NCBI GenBank assembly: GCA_008081175.1
Contig: VMCW01000095.1
Coordinates: 1-10,257 of the forward strand
DNA: 10,257 bases
Origin: Flavobacteriaceae bacterium
Lineage (GTDB): Bacteria > Bacteroidota > Bacteroidia > Flavobacteriales > Flavobacteriaceae
Reading direction: 5' to 3'
Shown here piece after piece: positions 6,251 to 10,257 of this stretch. Position numbers and translations under genes: made by a program. How positions within the stretch are numbered: the stretch's first letter is position 1; the number at the start of each line of letters is the position of its first letter. Below the pieces are notes generated by a model that was not told the DNA's origin, did no database searches, and worked only from the letters and a program-made list of their open reading frames with translations.

Positions 6251-6269
6251 TTTTTTACCTTGTAAAAAA
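6251..6269. repeat. Inverted repeat between the CDGSH gene and iorA
   Basis: TTTTTTAC (6251-6258) and GTAAAAAA (6262-6269) pair perfectly over 8 bp around a CTT loop. It starts 2 nt after the CDGSH stop codon and ends 12 nt before the iorA start. It lacks a T-run on its 3' side in the sense direction, so it is not a classical terminator. It could affect message stability or translation of iorA. Confidence 0.35.
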
Positions 6270-6281
6270 CAAAAATTACAG

Positions 6282-6737
6282 ATGTCAACTTTTACTTTAA
6301 ACATTAACGGTTCACAACATGAAGTTCATGCTGATCCAACTACTCCTCTACTATGGGTTTTAAGAGATCATTTAGATTTAGTAGGAACCAAATACGGTTG
6401 CGGAATAGCCCAATGTGGTGCTTGTACCGTGCATCTCAATGGCACTGCTGTTCGTGCCTGCCAGCTTCCAGTAGCTTCTGTAGGTACTAGTAAAATTACG
6501 ACCATTGAAGGGCTCTCTGAATCTGGAGATCACCCTGTGCAAAAAGCATGGCTTGCTCACGATGTGCCTCAATGTGGTTATTGCCAGGCTGGACAAATCA
6601 TGAGCGCAGCAGCTCTACTTGAAAACAATCCTAATCCATCAGATGAAGATATTGATGCGGCAATGCGTGGTAATCTTTGTCGTTGTGGAACCTATACGCG
6701 GATTAAGAAAGCCATTAAAACAGCTGCAAACTCCTAA
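6282..6737 (+). CDS. iorA: Isoquinoline 1-oxidoreductase-like small subunit, two [2Fe-2S] clusters
   Basis: A 151-residue iron-sulfur subunit of a molybdenum hydroxylase of the xanthine dehydrogenase family. The N-terminal plant-ferredoxin-like domain holds C40, C45, C48 and C60 (YGCGIAQCGACTV, then RACQLP). The C-terminal helical domain holds C98, C101, C133 and C135 (QCGYCQAGQ and GNLCRCGTY). Together they bind the two clusters that carry electrons from the molybdenum site. Length and all eight cysteines fit the family. There is no signal peptide, so if the complex is exported it must travel folded with IorB. It lies 3 nt before iorB and is surely co-transcribed and co-assembled with it. 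No FAD-binding subunit is nearby, which fits the two-subunit Ior type. The substrate cannot be read from the sequence: the family oxidises N-heterocycles or aldehydes, and the name is by similarity only. Confidence 0.93.
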   Translation: MSTFTLNINGSQHEVHADPTTPLLWVLRDHLDLVGTKYGCGIAQCGACTVHLNGTAVRACQLPVASVGTSKITTIEGLSESGDHPVQKAWLAHDVPQCGYCQAGQIMSAAALLENNPNPSDEDIDAAMRGNLCRCGTYTRIKKAIKTAANS

Positions 6738-6740
6738 CCA

Positions 6741-9011
6741 ATGACACAAAAAAAATTAACAATGAAAGTTGCAAAAACAAGAATAGGAAGACGTTCGTTT
6801 ATTAAAAGTAGTGTGCTTTCTGGAGGAGGTATGATGCTTGGATTTAATTGGCTCATGTCCTGTGATATGACGTCAACTCAAGTAAAAGCACTCCCGAAAG
6901 AATGGTTTGAAATCAACGGCTTCCTTAAAATTGGAGAAAACGGCTTGGTAACAATCATGTCTCCCAATCCAGAAATTGGTCAAAACGTCAAAACTTCGAT
7001 GCCTATGCTGGTTGCTGAAGAACTAGACGTAGATTGGAACGACGTACTTGTAGAACAAGCTCCCTTAAATACAAATTTATACAAACGTCAGCTTGCGGGA
7101 GGAAGTCAATCCATTCGCCAAGGTTGGGAAAGTTTACGTATGGCTGGCGCCACAGCCAAAGCCATGTTGATACAAGCCGCAGCGGAGACTTGGGGTGTGC
7201 CAACAAACGAAATTCAAGCTGAAAAAGGAATATTAACTCATTCTATTTCTGGTAAAAAAGCAGGTTTTGGAACAATGGCTGCAAAAGCTGCACAGCTGGA
7301 AGTCCCTGAAGAGGTCACTCTAAAAAACACTGAGGATTTTAGCATCATTGGTACCTCTAGAAAAAACGTTGATGGTAGTAAAATTGTTACTGGAAAACCA
7401 CTCTATGGTTTAGACTACAAACAGGACAATATGCTGATTGCCATGATAGTTCATCCTCCTGCATTTGGAATGCGACTTAAATCAATGGATGAAAAAGAAG
7501 TATTGTCAATGCCAGGAATAAAGAATGTTTTTAAAATGAAAACTCACTTAGAGGATTATGCCCTAGGCGCTTTTGACAATGATGCCTTCAACGAGGTTGC
7601 CGTTGTTGTGGGTTCTTCAACCTGGGAGGTCATGCAGGCCAAAAATAGACTAAAGGTAGATTGGGAATTAGCTCCTGCTTCTTTAAAAGAAATGGATTTT
7701 TTTGGTAGAAAAATGAACGTAGAGACACCTGCTGGACTTGAAAGCACTGAAGACCATCAGAAAACTCTTACAACTAAGCTACAACAAAAAGCCAAGGTAG
7801 TCCGTCAAGACGGAAATCCGGATGCTGTTTTCAAAAAAGCAGCTAAGGTTATAGAGCGTAGTTATACCTGTCCCTTTTTAGCACACAACACACTAGAACC
7901 CATGAACTTTTTCGCAGATGTAACTGAAGAAAGAGCACTTCTAGTAGGCCCTATTCAAACCCCTGAAATCATGGAAAGCAGTGTGTCCAAACGATTGAAA
8001 ATGCCTAAGGAAAAAATTGATATTCAAATGACCCGTATGGGGGGTGGGTTTGGTCGTCGCTTGTACGGACATTTTTTAACAGAAGCTGCTGTCATTTCTC
8101 AAGAAATGCAACAACCTGTAAAATTAATTTACACACGTGAAGACGATATGACTCAAGGAACTTATCGTCCTTCTTATAGCGTACTTTACCGAGCTGCACT
8201 AGACGAAAACAACAATCTTATCGCCTTTCATGTGCGCGCTGGAGGAATTCCAGAAAGCCCATTGTCAGCTAACCGTTTTCCTGCGGGTGCTGTTGACCAC
8301 TACAAAGCGGAAGAATGGACCCAAGCCTCAAATATTACAGTGGGAGCATTTCGAGCACCTAGATCAAATTTTATCGCTGGTGCCGAACAATCCTTTTTGG
8401 ATGAAGTTGCAGAAGCTGCGGGTAAAGACCCTATCGACTTTAGATTGGAACTCTTAGAACGAGCACAGAAAAACCCAGTTGGAGAAAATAATGATTATGA
8501 AGCTGATCGCTATGCTGGTGTTCTCAAACTCGTAAAAGAAAAATCTAATTGGAATGAAAAAAAATCCGATGTACACAGAGGAACTGCTGCCTATTTTTGT
8601 CACAACTCCTATGTCGCCAACGTACTAGACATCGTATTGGAAAATGGAAAAGCGGTGGTAGAAAAGGTTTACTGTGCAATTGATTGTGGTATCGTTGTTA
8701 ATCCCGATGCAGCGACTAACCTTGCTGAGGGAGGTATAGTAGACGGAATAGGACATGCGATGTATAGCGCTATAACTTTTAAAGATGGTGTACCTGAACA
8801 AAACAATTTCGATAAGTATCGATTGATACGACACGACGAAGCGCCGAGAAACATTGAAATTCATTTTGTTGAAAATGATATTCATCCAACGGGTCTTGGA
8901 GAGCCACCCTTTCCCCCTATCATGGGTGCAATGGCCAATGCACTATATCGTGCTACTGGAAAAAGACATTACAATCAACCCTTCATTACTGACAAAGACC
9001 TTATCGGATAA
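6741..9011 (+). CDS. iorB: Isoquinoline 1-oxidoreductase-like large subunit, molybdenum cofactor-binding, Tat-exported
   Basis: A 756-residue catalytic subunit. The twin-arginine signal is GRRSFIKSS (16-24), followed by a Gly/Met-rich hydrophobic stretch and NWLMSC, where Cys41 could serve as a lipobox cysteine. The a/b hammerhead domain begins near GTSRKNVDGSKIVTGKP (204-220). Cofactor-binding motifs follow: GGGFGRR (434-440), GAFRAPR (535-541), and GLGEPPFPP (718-726), in which Glu721 is the expected catalytic base of xanthine dehydrogenase-family enzymes. AIDCGIVVNPD at about 647-657 and EGGIVDGIGHAMY at about 663-675 are also typical. Length fits IorB proteins. The cofactor is inserted in the cytoplasm and the folded IorAB complex would then be exported. 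Start at 6741 is chosen by the 3-nt gap to iorA; the second ATG at 6762 also leaves the Tat motif intact. No cytochrome domain is fused, so the electron acceptor lies elsewhere. Confidence 0.92.
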   Translation: MTQKKLTMKVAKTRIGRRSFIKSSVLSGGGMMLGFNWLMSCDMTSTQVKALPKEWFEINGFLKIGENGLVTIMSPNPEIGQNVKTSMPMLVAEELDVDWNDVLVEQAPLNTNLYKRQLAGGSQSIRQGWESLRMAGATAKAMLIQAAAETWGVPTNEIQAEKGILTHSISGKKAGFGTMAAKAAQLEVPEEVTLKNTEDFSIIGTSRKNVDGSKIVTGKPLYGLDYKQDNMLIAMIVHPPAFGMRLKSMDEKEVLSMPGIKNVFKMKTHLEDYALGAFDNDAFNEVAVVVGSSTWEVMQAKNRLKVDWELAPASLKEMDFFGRKMNVETPAGLESTEDHQKTLTTKLQQKAKVVRQDGNPDAVFKKAAKVIERSYTCPFLAHNTLEPMNFFADVTEERALLVGPIQTPEIMESSVSKRLKMPKEKIDIQMTRMGGGFGRRLYGHFLTEAAVISQEMQQPVKLIYTREDDMTQGTYRPSYSVLYRAALDENNNLIAFHVRAGGIPESPLSANRFPAGAVDHYKAEEWTQASNITVGAFRAPRSNFIAGAEQSFLDEVAEAAGKDPIDFRLELLERAQKNPVGENNDYEADRYAGVLKLVKEKSNWNEKKSDVHRGTAAYFCHNSYVANVLDIVLENGKAVVEKVYCAIDCGIVVNPDAATNLAEGGIVDGIGHAMYSAITFKDGVPEQNNFDKYRLIRHDEAPRNIEIHFVENDIHPTGLGEPPFPPIMGAMANALYRATGKRHYNQPFITDKDLIG

Positions 9012-9056
9012 TACTTTATTTTTTTGTAAGACAAGTTAAGACTCCAACCCAAGTTT

Positions 9057-10256
9057 ATGATTGCTGTTGAGGAAGCCCTGGGGTTCATTCGAAAAGAAAA
9101 AGCTGAAATTCTGGAAACAGAATTTGTTGCCACTCCGCATGCTCTTGGGAGGGTTTTGTCAGCTCCTCTTGTTGCTCCATTAAATTTGCCTTCATTTCGG
9201 CAGTCCGCAATGGATGGATATGCCCTTTTTATAGGTGAAAAACACACTTATAAAGTTGTTGGTGAAATCAAAGCAGGGGATGAAACTAGTTTTTCATTAC
9301 AGAAAGGAGAATGTGTACGCATCTTTACTGGAGCCCCTGTCCCAGATACTGCTCAAGCTGTAGTTATTCAAGAAAAAGTAACCGTAAAAGAAAATACCAT
9401 TACTATTGATGCCCATCCCAATAAAGGACAAAATATCCGCGAAATAGGATCACAAGTGCAAAAGGGGAGCGTAACTTTAGAAAAAAATCAAGAATTGAAT
9501 CCTGCTGGACTGGGTTTTATTCAAAGTTTGGGTATTCAATCTGTAGAGGTATATCGAAAGCCAAAAGTAACCGTAATTGTAACGGGAAATGAGTTAGTAG
9601 CACCTGGATCGCCTCTAAGTAAGGGAAAAATATTTGAGAGCAACAGCCTTTTATTAGATGCTGCTCTAAATCAATTTCAAGTGAAACCCGTAGTGTTGTC
9701 AAAAGTAAAAGATACGTTACAATCTACAATAGCCGCTCTAGAAAAAGCGATTGATCATTCCGATTTAGTCTTAATTTCAGGTGGAATTTCTGTGGGTAAG
9801 TACGATTTTGTGGGAGAAGCACTAGCGCAATTGGGAGTGAAAGAGGTTTTTTACAAAGTAAAACAACGTCCAGGTAAACCGCTCTTTTTTGGAAAAAAGG
9901 AAAGGACGTTCTGTTTTGCATTGCCTGGTAATCCAGCTTCTACCTTAAGCTGTTTTTATATTTATGTACTACCCTTACTGAATCGGATGATGCATAAGAA
10001 CCCGACGAGCTTAAGGAGATCCCAACTACCTCTTACTCATTCCTTTCATTCTTCGGAACCCAGAGCGCTTTTCTTAAAAGCTTTTATCAAAGAAGGTAAA
10101 GTGACTATTTTGGATCATCAAAACTCTTCTATGCTCATCAGTTTTGCTAAAGCAAATGCACTTGTGTATCTGCCCGAGAATGAAGCAACTTTAGAAAAGG
10201 AAGATTTTGTAACAGTACTTTTTCTCCCTGAAGCGAATCAAATAGTTTCTGAATAA
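9057..10256 (+). CDS. moeA: Molybdopterin molybdenumtransferase MoeA
   Basis: A complete 399-residue MoeA, close to the E. coli length of 411. It inserts molybdate into adenylylated molybdopterin to give active molybdenum cofactor in the cytoplasm. N-terminal hallmarks are LPSFRQSAMDGYA (44-56), with Asp53 matching a functionally important Asp of E. coli MoeA, and FTGAPVP at about 89-95. The MoCF-binding domain holds VTGNEL (175-180), ISGGISVGKYDF (240-251), QRPGKPLFFG (270-279) and LPGNPAS (289-295). The C-terminal small domain (about 325-399) has the usual beta-rich look. It starts 45 nt after iorB on the same strand, fitting supply of cofactor to the IorAB enzyme, as often seen in molybdenum enzyme clusters. 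The stop codon TAA sits 1 nt before the window end. No other cofactor gene is visible here, so any others would lie to the right or elsewhere. Confidence 0.95.
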   Translation: MIAVEEALGFIRKEKAEILETEFVATPHALGRVLSAPLVAPLNLPSFRQSAMDGYALFIGEKHTYKVVGEIKAGDETSFSLQKGECVRIFTGAPVPDTAQAVVIQEKVTVKENTITIDAHPNKGQNIREIGSQVQKGSVTLEKNQELNPAGLGFIQSLGIQSVEVYRKPKVTVIVTGNELVAPGSPLSKGKIFESNSLLLDAALNQFQVKPVVLSKVKDTLQSTIAALEKAIDHSDLVLISGGISVGKYDFVGEALAQLGVKEVFYKVKQRPGKPLFFGKKERTFCFALPGNPASTLSCFYIYVLPLLNRMMHKNPTSLRRSQLPLTHSFHSSEPRALFLKAFIKEGKVTILDHQNSSMLISFAKANALVYLPENEATLEKEDFVTVLFLPEANQIVSE

Positions 10257-10257
10257 A

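Noticed and set aside
6257..6264. TACCTTGT as a -7 element for a separate iorA promoter
   Set aside because: Only 6 of 8 positions match TAnnTTTG, and it lies within the inverted repeat; co-transcription from upstream is simpler.
8625..8885. Antisense reading frames of 60-90 codons over iorB and other genes
   Set aside because: They lie opposite well-supported genes, have no recognisable domains or promoters, and show the unusual composition expected of shadow frames.
9012..9056. T-rich stretch between iorB and moeA as terminator or promoter
   Set aside because: The only stem before the T-run is a 5-bp TTATC/GATAA with a 1-nt gap inside the iorB stop region, and no full TAnnTTTG is present.
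1..10257. CRISPR array, tRNA, insertion sequence or phage segment
   Set aside because: No regularly spaced repeats, tRNA-like cloverleaf, transposase or integrase motifs were seen, and composition looks even across the window.

Overview
The window looks like chromosomal DNA of a marine-type member of the Bacteroidota, probably Flavobacteriia. The DNA is A+T-rich. Promoter-like sites match the Bacteroidota pattern TTG...TAnnTTTG, there are almost no Shine-Dalgarno sequences, and the proteins resemble flavobacterial families. No tRNA, rRNA, CRISPR array, insertion sequence or phage gene was seen, and no gene is visibly broken. Only the first gene is cut by the window edge.

Layout. (a) 1-1274, minus strand: the end of a cell-surface glycan locus, with a Stealth-type sugar-phosphate transferase (273-1274) followed 6 nt later by a family-2-like glycosyltransferase that runs off the left edge. 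(b) 1380-2429, plus strand: a secreted PhoA-family alkaline phosphatase, divergent from the Stealth gene. Both start downstream of recognisable promoters in a gap of about 105 bp. (c) 2431-3450, minus strand: a secreted CotH-like protein of unknown role, convergent with the phosphatase (1 nt between stop codons). (d) 3493-4227, plus strand: a small bestrophin-like membrane protein, divergent from the CotH-like gene across only 42 nt. (e) 4228-4347: an intergenic strip with three symmetric elements, including a perfect 14-bp palindrome. (f) 4348-10256, plus strand: a tight run of five genes: a DUF885 lipoprotein (putative peptidase), a small CDGSH iron-sulfur protein, the two subunits of an isoquinoline 1-oxidoreductase-like molybdenum hydroxylase (IorA, IorB), and MoeA, which inserts molybdenum into the cofactor.

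How the genes fit together. The clearest functional unit is 6282-10256. IorA carries two [2Fe-2S] clusters, IorB binds the molybdenum cofactor and carries a Tat signal, and MoeA supplies the mature cofactor. No FAD subunit and no cytochrome is present, so the electron acceptor is unknown. The DUF885 lipoprotein and the CDGSH protein may share the transcript, but a shared pathway is only inferred. The left half combines surface glycan assembly, phosphate scavenging and envelope proteins with no obvious common pathway.

The region looks largely ordinary, and no clear new system was found. The points most worth checking are a Stealth protein with Ser at a position normally held by a conserved active-site Glu, a Thermotoga-like His/Trp metal-site pairing in the phosphatase, a combined Tat signal and lipobox on IorB, and the palindrome at 4242-4255.
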